Origin: CAVYPR01 sp963770505
Lineage (GTDB): Bacteria > Actinomycetota > Acidimicrobiia > Acidimicrobiales > RAAP-2
Length of the DNA stretch: 64,000 nt
Reading direction: 5' to 3'
Assembly: GCA_963770505.1 (NCBI GenBank)
Contig: CAVYPR010000003.1
Location: 372,001-436,000 of the forward strand
Below the pieces are notes generated by a model, which saw nothing but the letters and a program-made list of their open reading frames with translations, was not told the DNA's origin and ran no database searches. Positions 49,885 to 61,374 of the stretch are shown here, in pieces (position 1 is the first letter of the stretch; every line of letters starts with the position of its first letter). A program made the position numbers and the translations under genes.

Positions 49885-51030
49885 GTGAGCCGCCACCTGC
49901 TGGTGACCAACGACTTCCCGCCGAAGGTGGGCGGGATCCAGAGCTACCTCTGGGAGCTGTGGCGGCGGCTCGACCCCGACAGCTTCGTGGTGTTGACGGC
50001 GAGCTCGGACCCCGGCGCCGCCGACTTCGACGCCGCGCAGGCCGAGCGGGGGATCCGCATCGAGCGGGTCCCCGGACGCACCCTCTACCTCCCGACGCGC
50101 CGCGCCGCGGGCCACGTGCGCGGCCTCGCCCACGAGGTCGGCGCGTCACTGGTGGTGCTCGACCCGGCCCTGCCCCTCGGCCTCCTGGGGCCCGCCCTCG
50201 GACTGCCCTACGCGGTGGTGCTGCACGGGGCCGAGGTCACCGTGCCCGGCCGCATCCCCGGATCCCGGGCGGCCCTGGCCCGCGTGCTGCGCCGGGCCGC
50301 CCTGTTGATCTCGGCCGGGGGCTACCCGGCCGCCGAGGGGGAGCGGGCGGCCGGCGGCCGGCTGCCACCGGTGATCGAGGTGCCGCCGGGGGTCGACTGC
50401 TCGCGCTACGTGCCGCTCGACGAGGCGGCGCGTCTCGACGCCCGGCGACGGCTGGGGCTCCCGATCCGCGGGCCGCTGGTGTCCAGCGTCAGCCGGCTGG
50501 TGCCCCGCAAGGGGATGGACGTCCTCGTCGAGGCGGCCCGACGGCTGGTCCCGTCGTTCCCCGACCTCACCGTGGCCGTGGCCGGGTCGGGGCGGCAGGC
50601 CGGCGCCCTGGCCGACCAGGTGCGGCGCGGGGCGGCCCCGGTGCGGCTGCTCGGGAGGATCTCCGAGGAGGACAAGGCGGCCCTGCTGGGCGCGTCCGAC
50701 GTCTTCGTCATGGCGTGCCGGAACCGTTGGCTCGGTCTCGAGCAGGAGGGGTTCGGCATCGTCTTCGTCGAGGCGGCGGCGGCCGGCGTTCCCCAGGTTG
50801 CCGGGGACAGCGGGGGTGCGGCCGAGGCGGTGGTCGACGGGGTCACCGGGCTGGTGGTGTCCGAGCCCGATGACGCCGGCCGCGTGGCCGAGGCCGTCCG
50901 TCGGCTCCTCTGCGACGACGAACTGCGACGGCGCATGGGCGCGGCCGCCCGTGCGCGCGCCGAGGCATCCTTCGACTACGACCGCCTCGCACCTAGGCTG
51001 GCCAGGGCCCTGGCCGAAGCGTCGGGATGA
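49885..51030 (+). CDS. pimB: PimB-like GT4 mannosyltransferase
   Basis: A 381-aa GT-B-fold glycosyltransferase of family GT4. The N-terminus SRHLLVTNDFPPKVGGIQSYL is the hallmark of mycobacterial PimB', which adds the second mannose to phosphatidylinositol monomannoside from GDP-mannose. The donor site is VSRLVPRKGMDVLVEA, and the EX7E-type motif is in QEGFGIVFVEAAAAGVPQVA followed by GDSGGAAEAV. It acts at the cytoplasmic membrane face. The substrate in a non-mycobacterial actinobacterium is inferred. The GTG at 49885 lacks a clear ribosome binding site. A polyketide-cyclase-like gene follows. Confidence 0.75.
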   Translation: MSRHLLVTNDFPPKVGGIQSYLWELWRRLDPDSFVVLTASSDPGAADFDAAQAERGIRIERVPGRTLYLPTRRAAGHVRGLAHEVGASLVVLDPALPLGLLGPALGLPYAVVLHGAEVTVPGRIPGSRAALARVLRRAALLISAGGYPAAEGERAAGGRLPPVIEVPPGVDCSRYVPLDEAARLDARRRLGLPIRGPLVSSVSRLVPRKGMDVLVEAARRLVPSFPDLTVAVAGSGRQAGALADQVRRGAAPVRLLGRISEEDKAALLGASDVFVMACRNRWLGLEQEGFGIVFVEAAAAGVPQVAGDSGGAAEAVVDGVTGLVVSEPDDAGRVAEAVRRLLCDDELRRRMGAAARARAEASFDYDRLAPRLARALAEASG

Positions 51031-51098
51031 GTCCGGTCACGGGCGACTCGGTTGGTCGGTCGCGTAGGGTGTGACGCCGGTCGTGTGAGGAGGATGAG

Positions 51099-51542
51099 TT
51101 GGCGGACCAGGCCACGGAGCACACCAGCGTGTCGGCGCCGCCCGAGCGGTGTTTCGCGGTGGTGGCCGACATCGAGCACTATCCCGAGTGGGCGGCCGAC
51201 ATCAAGGAGGTCACCGTCCACGACCGCGACGGCCAGGGACGCCCGCTCGAGGTCACCTTCCGCACGGCCGCCTTCGGCCGTTCGACCAGCTACACCCTCG
51301 CCTACGACTACGCCGAGGCTCCCCGGGCGCTGTCGTGGAAGCTCACCCGGGGGGACATCACGAGCAAGCTGGACGGCAGCTACGTCTTCGAGGCCGCAGA
51401 CGGCGGCGGCACCGACATCACCTACCACCTCGAGGTCGAGTTGCGGGTGCCGATCCCCGGGTTCATCAAGATGCGGGCGCAGAGCCGGATCATGGCCACG
51501 GCGCTTCGCGACCTGAAGGCGCGGGTCGAGTCCTCGGCGTGA
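51099..51542 (+). CDS. SRPBCC/polyketide-cyclase-like protein
   Basis: A 147-aa START-like fold protein. It starts VSAPPERCFAVVADIEHYPE followed by WAADIKEV, with strands LSWKLTRGDITSKLDGSYVF and the long C-terminal helix GFIKMRAQSRIMATALRDLK. Mycobacterial relatives adjacent to pimB have the same fold and bind lipids. It could be a lipid carrier, but that is an inference. The TTG at 51099 has AGGAGGA upstream. Its stop overlaps the ROK kinase start (GTGA), so the genes form an operon. Confidence 0.75.
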   Translation: MADQATEHTSVSAPPERCFAVVADIEHYPEWAADIKEVTVHDRDGQGRPLEVTFRTAAFGRSTSYTLAYDYAEAPRALSWKLTRGDITSKLDGSYVFEAADGGGTDITYHLEVELRVPIPGFIKMRAQSRIMATALRDLKARVESSA

Positions 51543-52553
51543 GCGCGGGACGCCGGGCCCCCGTCGCCTTCGGTGTCGACATCGGCGGGACCAAGGTGCT
51601 CGGCGTGGCCGTGGACGACGCCGACGACGTGGTCGGCGAGGCGAGGGTGAGCACCCCGCAGAGCGCGGGGGACCCGTCGGGGACCGCCGCCGGCGCCGCC
51701 GCCGAGGTGGCCGACGCGGTGGCCGAGGTGGTCGCCGTCCTGGGCCGCCAGGCCGGGGCGGGCGCCGACCCGGCCTCGCCGGTCGGGGTGGGCGTCCCCG
51801 GGATGCTCGACCGCCACGGGGTGCTGCACTTCTCGCCCAACCTGCCGCGGCGCGGCCGGGGCCGACATGCGGGCGCTGGTGGCCGCCCGCCTGCCCCTGT
51901 CCGAGCTGCTGGTGGAGAACGACGCCAACTGCGCGGCGGTGGCCGAGCGCCGCAACGGGGCCGCCCGGGGCGCCGACGACGCCGTGGTCGTCACCCTGGG
52001 CACCGGGATCGGCGGCGGGCTGATCAGCGCCGGGCGGGTGGTGGTGGGGGCCAACGGGTTCGCCGGCGAGATCGGCCACATGCTGGTCGACCCGTCGGGT
52101 CCCTCGTGCCCCTGCGGCCGCCGTGGCTGCTGGGAGCGGTTCGCCTCCGGCGGGGGACTGGGCCGCCTGGCCCGGGAGGCCGCCGGGTCCGGACGGCTGG
52201 GCGGCGTGGTGGCCCTGGCCGGGGGCGACCCCGAGCTGGTGTGGGGCGAGCACGTGACCGAGGCCGCGCTCGGGGGCGACCCCGGGTCGCTCGAGGTGAT
52301 GGAGGGGCTGGGCTGGTGGGTGGCCCTCGGACTGGCCAACCTCACGGCGGTCCTCGACGTCGAGCGCATCGTGATCGGCGGGGGACTGGCCGAGGCCGGC
52401 GAGATCCTGCTCGGCCCGACCCGTCGCGCGTTCGCCGAGCTGGTCGAGGGGGGCGGGGCACGACCCGAGGTGGAGATCGTGGGCGCCGCCTACGGCCAGC
52501 GGGCCGGCGCCGCGGGAGCCGCCATGGCGGCCCGGGACGGGGGGCTGTGGTGA
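51539..52553 (+). CDS. glk: ROK-family glucokinase, one-base frameshift
   Basis: About 337 aa when repaired. The ATP-binding AFGVDIGGTKVLGVAV starts the protein, the sugar site has LVENDANCAAVAE, and the phosphate motif is TLGTGIGGGLI. The ROK zinc signature is PCGRRGCWERFAS. Deleting a surplus C at 51851 joins FSPNLPR to AAGADMRALVAARL and restores the family length. It should phosphorylate glucose or a related sugar. Operon neighbours with SRPBCC and PimB-like genes match the arrangement of actinobacterial polyphosphate/ATP glucokinase loci. Confidence 0.85.
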
Positions 52554-52581
52554 CCGCCGGCACGGGCAGGCCGCCGGCGCC

Positions 52582-53296
52582 GTGAGGACCGGCGTCATCC
52601 TCCCGACCTTCGCGGCATCGGCCGACGAGGCCCTGGCCGTGGCCAGGCGGGCCGACGAGCTGGGGATCGACGGCGTCTTCTGCTACGACCACCTCTGGCC
52701 GATGGGCCAGCCCGACCGGCCGGCGCTGGCCCCGTTCCCGGTGCTGGGGGCGGTGGCCGCCACCACGGCCCGGGTGGCCGTGGGGACCCTGGTGGCCAGG
52801 ATCGGCCTGGTCCCCGAGGGCGTCCTCGAGTCGGAGTTCGAGGCCCTGGCGGCGATCGCCCCCGGGCGGGTGGTGGCGGCCCTGGGCACCGGCGACCGGC
52901 TGAGCGCCGAGGAGAACCGCGCCTACGGGATCGACTTCGCCCCCGCCGGCGAGCGGCGCGACGCCCTGCGGCGGTGCGCCCGGTCGCTGCGGGCCCGCGG
53001 CGTCCCGGTCTGGGTCGGCGGGGGGGCGCCGGCGACGGTGGCCCTGGCCGAGGAGGAAGGGGTGGCGGTGAACCTGTGGGACGGCGTCGGCCGACGCGGT
53101 GGCGGACCAGGCCCGCCGCACCGAGGTGACGTGGGCGGGCCCGCCGCCGCAGGCCGACCGGTCGGGCCGGGACCCCGACCTGGCCGCCCGGATGGGCCGG
53201 CTGGCGGCGGCCGGGGCCACGTGGATGGTCCTCGGCTGGCCCGCCCCCCTCGAGGAGATGGCCGCCGCGGCCAGGGGGCTGCCCGGCGACGGCTGA
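52582..53296 (+). CDS. LLM-class F420-dependent oxidoreductase, one-base frameshift
   Basis: About 237 aa when repaired. A luciferase-like monooxygenase fold: RTGVILPTFAASADEALAVA, then ELGIDGVFCYDHLWP is the typical start, and ESEFEALAAIAPGRVVAALG is a core block. A surplus G at 53083/53084 splits the frame. Removing it gives NLWDASADAVADQARRTEV. Actinobacterial members mostly use F420 or FMN. It is shorter than typical LLM proteins (about 290-350), so the insertion segment may be reduced. It follows the ROK kinase gene. Confidence 0.75.
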
Positions 53297-53352
53297 GCGA
53301 CGCCCGGGCGCGGCGGCCACGGGTCGGACCGGTGGGTTGGTAGCCTCGGAGG

Positions 53353-54576
53353 GTGGAATTCCGCCGGATCAACGGGCTGCCGCCCTACGTCTTCGCCACC
53401 ATCAACGAGCTGAAGCTCGAGGCCAGGCGCGCCGGCAAGGACGTGATCGACCTCGGCTTCGGCAACCCCGACCTCCCCTCGCCCGACGTGGCGGTGGAGA
53501 AGCTGGCCGAGGCGGCCCACAACCCGCGCAACCACCGCTACTCGTCGTCCAAGGGCATCCCCAAGCTCCGACAGGCCGTCGCCGACCTCTACCTGCGCAA
53601 GTTCGGGGTCGGGCTCGACGCCGAACGCGAGGTGGTCACCACCATCGGGGCCAAGGAGGGTCTGAGCCACCTGATGTGGGTGCTGGTCGGACCGGGGGAC
53701 ACGGCGTTCGTCCCCTCGCCCTCCTATCCGATCCACATCTACGCGCCGCTCTTCGCCGGGGCCGACATCCGGCAGATCCCGCTCGAGGGGCCGACCGGGC
53801 AGCACACGCCGGGGTCGGTGCCGGGGGCGCCGGACCCGGGGGACACGTTCTTCGACTCGCTGATGGAGACCTGGGAGTCGACCTGGCCCAAGCCCCGGGT
53901 GATCGTGCTCTCCTTCCCGCACAACCCCACGACGGCCTGCGTCGACTACGACTTCATGGCGCGCCTGGTCACATTCGCCCGCGAGCACGACGTGGTGCTC
54001 GTCCACGACTTCGCCTACGCCGACATCGGCTTCGACGGCTACGACCCGCCCTCGGTCCTCCAGGTGCCCGGGGCCAAGGACGTGGCGGTCGAGCTCTACA
54101 CCCTGACCAAGTCCTTCTCGATGGCGGGGTGGCGGGTCGGCTTCATGGTGGGCAACGCCGAGATCATCCAGGCCTTGGTGAAGCTGAAGAGCTACCTCGA
54201 CTACGGGACGTTCCAGCCCATCCAGATCGCCGCCATCGTGGCCATGAACGAGGCGCCCGAGTACCCCAAGGAGATCCGCGAGCACTACGAGGGCCGGCGC
54301 AACGCCCTGTGCGACGGGCTGAACCGGATCGGGTGGCACGTCGTGCCGCCCAAGGGGACGATGTTCGTCTGGGCGCCCATCCCCGAGCCCTACCGGGAGA
54401 TGGGCTCGCTCGAGTTCTCCAAGCTCTTGGTGCGCGAGGCCGAGGTCGCCACCTCGCCGGGGGTGGGCTTCGGGCCCGGGGGCGACGGCCACGTCCGCTT
54501 CGCCCTCATCGAGAACGAGCAGCGCACCGGCCAGGCCGTCCGCAACCTGCGACGGGCCCTCACCCGCCTGGCCTGA
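53353..54576 (+). CDS. PLP-dependent class I/II aminotransferase (AlaC-like)
   Basis: A 407-aa fold-type I aminotransferase. DLGFGNPDLPSPDVAVEKLA starts the small domain, VTTIGAKEGLSHLMWVLVGP contacts the PLP phosphate, LSFPHNPTTACVDYDFM holds the N of the PNPT motif, VHDFAYADIGFDGY has Asp and Tyr near the ring, and the Schiff-base Lys is in LTKSFSMAGWRVGFMVGN. The sequence style matches glutamate-pyruvate aminotransferase AlaC or LL-diaminopimelate-like transaminases. Leaderless: TAGCCT (53341-53346) is 6 nt before the GTG. Confidence 0.88.
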   Translation: MEFRRINGLPPYVFATINELKLEARRAGKDVIDLGFGNPDLPSPDVAVEKLAEAAHNPRNHRYSSSKGIPKLRQAVADLYLRKFGVGLDAEREVVTTIGAKEGLSHLMWVLVGPGDTAFVPSPSYPIHIYAPLFAGADIRQIPLEGPTGQHTPGSVPGAPDPGDTFFDSLMETWESTWPKPRVIVLSFPHNPTTACVDYDFMARLVTFAREHDVVLVHDFAYADIGFDGYDPPSVLQVPGAKDVAVELYTLTKSFSMAGWRVGFMVGNAEIIQALVKLKSYLDYGTFQPIQIAAIVAMNEAPEYPKEIREHYEGRRNALCDGLNRIGWHVVPPKGTMFVWAPIPEPYREMGSLEFSKLLVREAEVATSPGVGFGPGGDGHVRFALIENEQRTGQAVRNLRRALTRLA

Positions 54577-54580
54577 TGGC

Positions 54581-54601
54581 GCCCGGCCCTCCCGGCCGGG
54601 C
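54581..54601. terminator. Hairpin between convergent aminotransferase and SMP-30 genes
   Basis: A perfect 7-bp stem GCCCGGC (54581-54587) / GCCGGGC (54595-54601) with a 7-nt loop, filling the 24-bp convergent gap. No T-run. Confidence 0.5.
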
Positions 54602-55503
54602 TACGGCAGCCCCGCCCCGGGGGTGTCGACCGGCGCCCGCTCGATGCGGCCGGCCCGCTTCCCCGCCACTTCGGCCTCCAGGCTCCCCGGGGCGGTGAGG
54701 CAGTAGAGGGTGCGGCGGTCGGGCCCCCCGAGGGCGCAGGCGTAGCAGAACTGGCTCGTCTCCACCCGATCGACGACCTCCCCGCCCTGGGCCACCCGCC
54801 GGCACTCGGTGCCCAGGGCGTTGGCCACCCAGATGCAGCCGTCGGCGTCGAGGCAGATGCCGTCGGGGGCGCAGCCGTCCAGCTCGGCCCAGACCCGTCG
54901 CCCCGAGAGCGAGCCGTCCGCACCGACGTCGAAGGCGGTGAGACGGGCTCCGGCCGACTCGGCCACCACCAGGGTCCGGCCGTCGGGGAAGATCACCGTC
55001 CCGTTGGGGAAGGCCAGGTCGGGCGCGGCCTCGCAGGAGGTGCCGTCGGGATCGACCCGCACCAGGCTCGTGGTGCGGAACCTCCCCTGGCCCAGAGCGG
55101 CGGCCTCGAGGTCGAAGCCGAAGTTGCCGGCGTAGGCGCGGCCGTCGGAGGCCACCACCATGTCGTTGCCGTGAAAGGTGGCCCACGGGGTGAGGTCGCC
55201 GTGGTGGACGAGGGTCCCGTCGGGCTCGAGGCGCTTCACCGCCCGCTCGGTCATCGAGACCACCAGCATCCGGCCGTCGGGCAGCCAGCCGATGCCCGAG
55301 GGCCGGCCCGGGACGTCGACCTCGCGCCGGCGGTCGCCGTCGGGGCCGGCCGAGAACACCGCCTCGTCGAAGAAGTCCGAGTACCACAGCCGGCCCTCGT
55401 GCCAGCGGGGGCCCTCGCCGAAATGGAGGCCCTCCAAGAACGGCTCGGCGGTCGAAGGGGCGCGCACGGGCCGTAGTTGACCACAGTCGACGCCGTTACG
55501 CAT
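54601..55503 (-). CDS. SMP-30/gluconolactonase-family protein
   Basis: A 300-aa six-bladed propeller of the senescence-marker-30/gluconolactonase family. The metal ligands are the Glu in HFGEGPRWHEGRLWYSDFF, the Asn in TFHGNDMVVASDGRAYAGNF, a second Asn in DLAFPNGTVIFPDG, and the Asp in GCAPDGICLDADGCIWVAN. It hydrolyses a lactone of unknown identity. The ATG at 55503 is uncertain, because the N-terminal 13 residues overlap the region of a divergent gene. A GTG at 55464 (VRAPSTAEPFLEG) is an alternative. Confidence 0.85.
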   Translation of the reverse strand: MRNGVDCGQLRPVRAPSTAEPFLEGLHFGEGPRWHEGRLWYSDFFDEAVFSAGPDGDRRREVDVPGRPSGIGWLPDGRMLVVSMTERAVKRLEPDGTLVHHGDLTPWATFHGNDMVVASDGRAYAGNFGFDLEAAALGQGRFRTTSLVRVDPDGTSCEAAPDLAFPNGTVIFPDGRTLVVAESAGARLTAFDVGADGSLSGRRVWAELDGCAPDGICLDADGCIWVANALGTECRRVAQGGEVVDRVETSQFCYACALGGPDRRTLYCLTAPGSLEAEVAGKRAGRIERAPVDTPGAGLP

Positions 55504-55560
55504 GCCGGAACGGGGGCGGGCGGCCGCAGCGGCCGGCGCGTGCGCACGCTACCGTTGGCC

Positions 55561-56232
55561 GTGGCCTACTGGGTGTTCAAGGTCCTGCTCTCGCCGGTCT
55601 TCTTCTTGCTGTGGAGGGTGCGCGTCGAGGGTCGCGAGAACGTCCCTTCGCGTGGGCCGGCGGTGCTGGCCGCCAACCACCGGTCCTTCTGCGACTCCTT
55701 CTTCCTCCCGCTGGTCGTGCGGCGCAAGGTCACCTTCCTGGCCAAGGCCGAGTACTTCGACTCGTGGCGCACCGCCTGGTTCTTCCGGGCGGCGGGGCAG
55801 ATCCCCATCAGGCGCGGCGGGGGACCGGTGTCCGAGCGGGCCCTGGCCACCGCCGGTGCCGTCCTGGGCCGGGGCCGCCTGCTCGGCCTCTACCCCGAGG
55901 GCACCCGGTCGAGCGACGCCGACGTCCACCGCGGGCGCACGGGGGTGGCCCGGCTGTCGAGGGAGTGCGCCGTGGCGGTGGTCCCGGTCGGCATCGTGGG
56001 GACGTCGGAGGTGCAGCCGGTCAACGCCCGGCTGATGCGCCCCTTCAGGACGGTGCGCATCCGCTTCGGGACCCCCATGCGCATGCAGCCGGCGGCGGAC
56101 CCGGCGCAACCCCTGGCCGACCACGACCACCGGGTCTGCCGGGAGTTCACCGACGACCTGATGAAGGAGATCGCCCGCCTCTCGGAGCGGGACTACGTCG
56201 ACGAGTACGTGCCGAAGCGGGAGGTTGGGTAG
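55561..56232 (+). CDS. 1-acyl-glycerol-3-phosphate acyltransferase-like (PlsC family)
   Basis: A 223-aa membrane-associated acyltransferase. Block I is NHRSFCDSFFLP (HxxxxD), then RRKVTFLAKAEYF. RAAGQIPIRRGGGPVS and LGLYPEGTRSSDADVHRGRT are the substrate-phosphate blocks, and VVPVGIVGT follows. The N-terminal hydrophobic helix is VAYWVFKVLLSPVFFLLWRV. I chose the GTG at 55561 because TACCGT (55550-55555) lies 5 nt upstream, indicating a leaderless message. Longer in-frame starts would overlap the SMP-30 gene. The following ACT gene starts within its stop (TAGTG). Confidence 0.82.
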   Translation: MAYWVFKVLLSPVFFLLWRVRVEGRENVPSRGPAVLAANHRSFCDSFFLPLVVRRKVTFLAKAEYFDSWRTAWFFRAAGQIPIRRGGGPVSERALATAGAVLGRGRLLGLYPEGTRSSDADVHRGRTGVARLSRECAVAVVPVGIVGTSEVQPVNARLMRPFRTVRIRFGTPMRMQPAADPAQPLADHDHRVCREFTDDLMKEIARLSERDYVDEYVPKREVG

Positions 56233-56492
56233 TGGGACGCTACGTGGTGCGGATACGCCTCCCCGACCGGCCGGGCGCGCTCGGCCAGGTGGCCAGCCGC
56301 ATCGGGGCCGTGGGCGGGGACATCGTGGCCATCGACATCCTGGACCGCTCCCGGGGCCGGGCCATCGACGAGTTCGTCCTCGAGCTGAGCGGGGACCACC
56401 TCGTCGAACTCCTGCGCCACGAGATCCACGAGGTGGACGGGGCCCAGGTGGAGGACATCCGCAAGGTCGAGGCGGTCCCCACCGAAGAGTGA
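56232..56492 (+). CDS. ACT-domain protein, 86 aa
   Basis: A stand-alone ACT domain: RYVVRIRLPDRPGALGQVAS, then RIGAVGGDIVAIDILDRS and IDEFVLELSGDHLVELLRH. ACT domains bind amino acids as allosteric sites. Single-domain proteins of this sort may regulate another enzyme. The partner cannot be told here. The GTG at 56232 overlaps the last base of the acyltransferase TAG, so the two are coupled. It is convergent with glpK, only 10 bp apart. Confidence 0.78.
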   Translation: MGRYVVRIRLPDRPGALGQVASRIGAVGGDIVAIDILDRSRGRAIDEFVLELSGDHLVELLRHEIHEVDGAQVEDIRKVEAVPTEE

Positions 56493-56502
56493 GGGTCCGC
56501 GC

Positions 56503-58032
56503 TCAGTCGACAGGCGCCCAGCCCCGTGAGCGCCCGACCGCCCGGAGCCACGCGGCGTGGGCCAGGTCGGCGGACCCCCGCTCGGCCGAGGGGGCGAAGG
56601 CGGCACCGGGCTGCCACAGGCCGGCCAGCTCGCCGAGCGAGCCCCACACGCCTTCGGCCAGGCCGGCCAGGGTGGCCGCCCCCAGCGCGGTGGACTCGAC
56701 CGAACGGGGCCGGGCCACCGGCATCTGGGACTGGTCGGCCTGCAGCTGGAGGAGGAGGTCCATCGCCGACGCGCCGCCGTCGGCCCGCAGCTCTGAGAGC
56801 GGCTCGCCGGTGGCGGCGGTGATGGCGTCGGTCATGTCCCGCACCGAGAAGGCGATGGCCTCCACCACGGCCCGGGCCAGCTGGGCCCGGCCGGTCCCCC
56901 GGGTGATGCCGGTGACGGTGCCCCGGGCCCGGGGGTCCCACCACGGGCTGCCCAGGCCGGTGAAGGCCGGGACCACGGTCACGCCGCCGCTGTCGTCCAC
57001 CGAGCCGGCCAGCGGACCGAGGTCCTCGGACCGGGCGATGATCCCCAGGCCGTCGCGCAGCCACTGGACGGCCGCCCCCGAGGCGAAGGTGGAGCCCTCG
57101 AGCGCGTAGGCGACCGGCCCCCGGCCGTCGCCGCCCCGGCCGCCCAGGTCCCAGGCGACCGTGGTGACCAGGCCGTCGGGCGGCGCCAGGAAGGTGTCCC
57201 CGACGTTGGCCAGCACGAAGCTGCCGGTGCCGTAGGTGACCTTCGCCGTCCCCGGGGCGAAGCAGCACTGGCCGAAGAGGGCCGCCTGCTGGTCGCCGGC
57301 CACCCCGCTCACCGGCACGCCGGCCAGCGCCGGGACCCCCACCGCCGCCGCGTCCACGGTGCCGAACCGCCCGCAGGAGGGGCGGACCTCGGGGAGGGCC
57401 GCGGGGTCCACCCCGAAGAGGCCGCAGAGCTCCTCTGTCCAGCGCAGGCCGAGCACGTCGAAGAGCATCGTGCGCGAGGCGTTGGTGACGTCGGTGGCGA
57501 ACACCCCGCGTCCGAGGCCGCCGGTCAACCGCCACAGCACCCACGAGTCGACCGTGGCCAGGGCCAGCCGGGAGGCCGGGACCCGCCCGGCCAGACCGCC
57601 GTCCTCGAGCATCCAGGCGAACTTGGTGGCCGAGAAGTACGGGTCGAGCACGAGGCCGGTGCGGGCCCGCACGGCCGGCAGGTGGCCGGCCTGGCGGAGC
57701 TCGTCGCAGCGGCCGGCGGTGCGGCGGTCCTGCCACACGATGGCCGGCCCGAGCGGGCCCCCGGCGCGGTCCCAGGCCACGGCGGTCTCCCGCTGGTTGG
57801 TGATGCCCAGCGCGGCCACCGACGACCCCGGCCCCGAGAGCCGACCGCAGACCTCGGCCAGGGTGGCCCGCACGGCGTCGAAGATCTCGTCGGGGTCGTG
57901 CTCCACCCAGCCCGGACGGGGGAAGTGCTGGGTGAGCTCTCGGTAGGCGAGGTCGAGCACCGTCCCGCCCTCGTCGACCACCAGGGAGCGGACCCCGGTG
58001 GTGCCGGCGTCGACCGCCACCACGCGCGCCAC
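56503..58032 (-). CDS. glpK: Glycerol kinase
   Basis: A 509-aa FGGY-family kinase converting glycerol to glycerol-3-phosphate. VARVVAVDAGTTGVRSLVVD starts the ATP-binding lobe, GITNQRETAVAWDRAGGPLG the substrate loop, ATDVTNASRTMLFD and GVAGDQQAALFGQCCFAPGT are conserved, and GTGSFVLANVGD and GAATLAGLAEGVW are late blocks. Start: GTG 58032, with TATCCT (58039-58044) 6 nt upstream and no ribosome binding site, so leaderless translation is likely. Glycerol-3-phosphate feeds the glycerolipid acyltransferases seen here. Confidence 0.9.
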   Translation of the reverse strand: MARVVAVDAGTTGVRSLVVDEGGTVLDLAYRELTQHFPRPGWVEHDPDEIFDAVRATLAEVCGRLSGPGSSVAALGITNQRETAVAWDRAGGPLGPAIVWQDRRTAGRCDELRQAGHLPAVRARTGLVLDPYFSATKFAWMLEDGGLAGRVPASRLALATVDSWVLWRLTGGLGRGVFATDVTNASRTMLFDVLGLRWTEELCGLFGVDPAALPEVRPSCGRFGTVDAAAVGVPALAGVPVSGVAGDQQAALFGQCCFAPGTAKVTYGTGSFVLANVGDTFLAPPDGLVTTVAWDLGGRGGDGRGPVAYALEGSTFASGAAVQWLRDGLGIIARSEDLGPLAGSVDDSGGVTVVPAFTGLGSPWWDPRARGTVTGITRGTGRAQLARAVVEAIAFSVRDMTDAITAATGEPLSELRADGGASAMDLLLQLQADQSQMPVARPRSVESTALGAATLAGLAEGVWGSLGELAGLWQPGAAFAPSAERGSADLAHAAWLRAVGRSRGWAPVD

Positions 58033-58150
58033 CGGCGGAGGATAACCGGGCCCCGTGGCGGCGGCCGGGCCCGTCGGGGACCTCCGGGGCGGCCCGACTG
58101 CAAACCTTCGCGAACGGGCCGCCACCTGGGCCGACAGCAGGAATCAAACG

Positions 58151-58180
58151 TTGACAGGGGTGTAGTTACAGTGCTGTAAT
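58151..58180 (+). promoter_or_regulatory. Promoter of nrdJ
   Basis: TTGACA (58151-58156), 18 nt, then TGTAAT (58175-58180). The -10 overlaps an imperfect palindrome TTACAG-TG-CTGTAA (58166-58179). The predicted start near 58187 leaves a 160-nt leader. Confidence 0.55.
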
Positions 58181-58213
58181 GACCCCAGCATCTCGTGTGC
58201 CGGGGGTGGGTGA

Positions 58214-58229
58214 CCACAACATATTGTGG
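58214..58229. promoter_or_regulatory. NrdR-box-like palindrome before nrdJ
   Basis: CCACAACATATTGTGG is a perfect inverted repeat of six bases around CATA, close to the NrdR box (ACACNATATATNGTGT-like) that represses ribonucleotide reductase genes. A second box at the usual 31-bp spacing was not found, but another palindrome lies 49 bp upstream. Confidence 0.55.
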
Positions 58230-58349
58230 TCAGGCAGTCGAAACCGCAGTCCCGGGGTACGGGCATCCCCGGGGCACGGTGTGGCCCGGGGCACGGGCGG
58301 CCGGCTCGGCCGTGAGAGACCACCAGCGCAACCAGAGGAGAAGAGAGAC

Positions 58350-61215
<2,866 letters not shown>

Positions 61216-61278
61216 TGTGAGATCTCGTCCAGTGTCATCGACCTTCCTCGCCCGCGCGGCATGTGACCAGGTGACACC

Positions 61279-61293
61279 CCGAATCTCATTCGG
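61279..61293. terminator. Small hairpin between convergent nrdJ and glycosidase-like genes
   Basis: CCGAAT (61279-61284), loop CTC, ATTCGG (61288-61293), in the 159-bp convergent gap. The AT-richer stem and short loop are unusual for this window. Terminator function is a guess. Confidence 0.35.
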
Positions 61294-61374
61294 TGGCACG
61301 CGAGTGCTCACAAGACCGGAGGAAGGTTCTCGTGGATGCGGAAGATGAGCCCTGAGCCTCCGCCAGAGGCCGGT

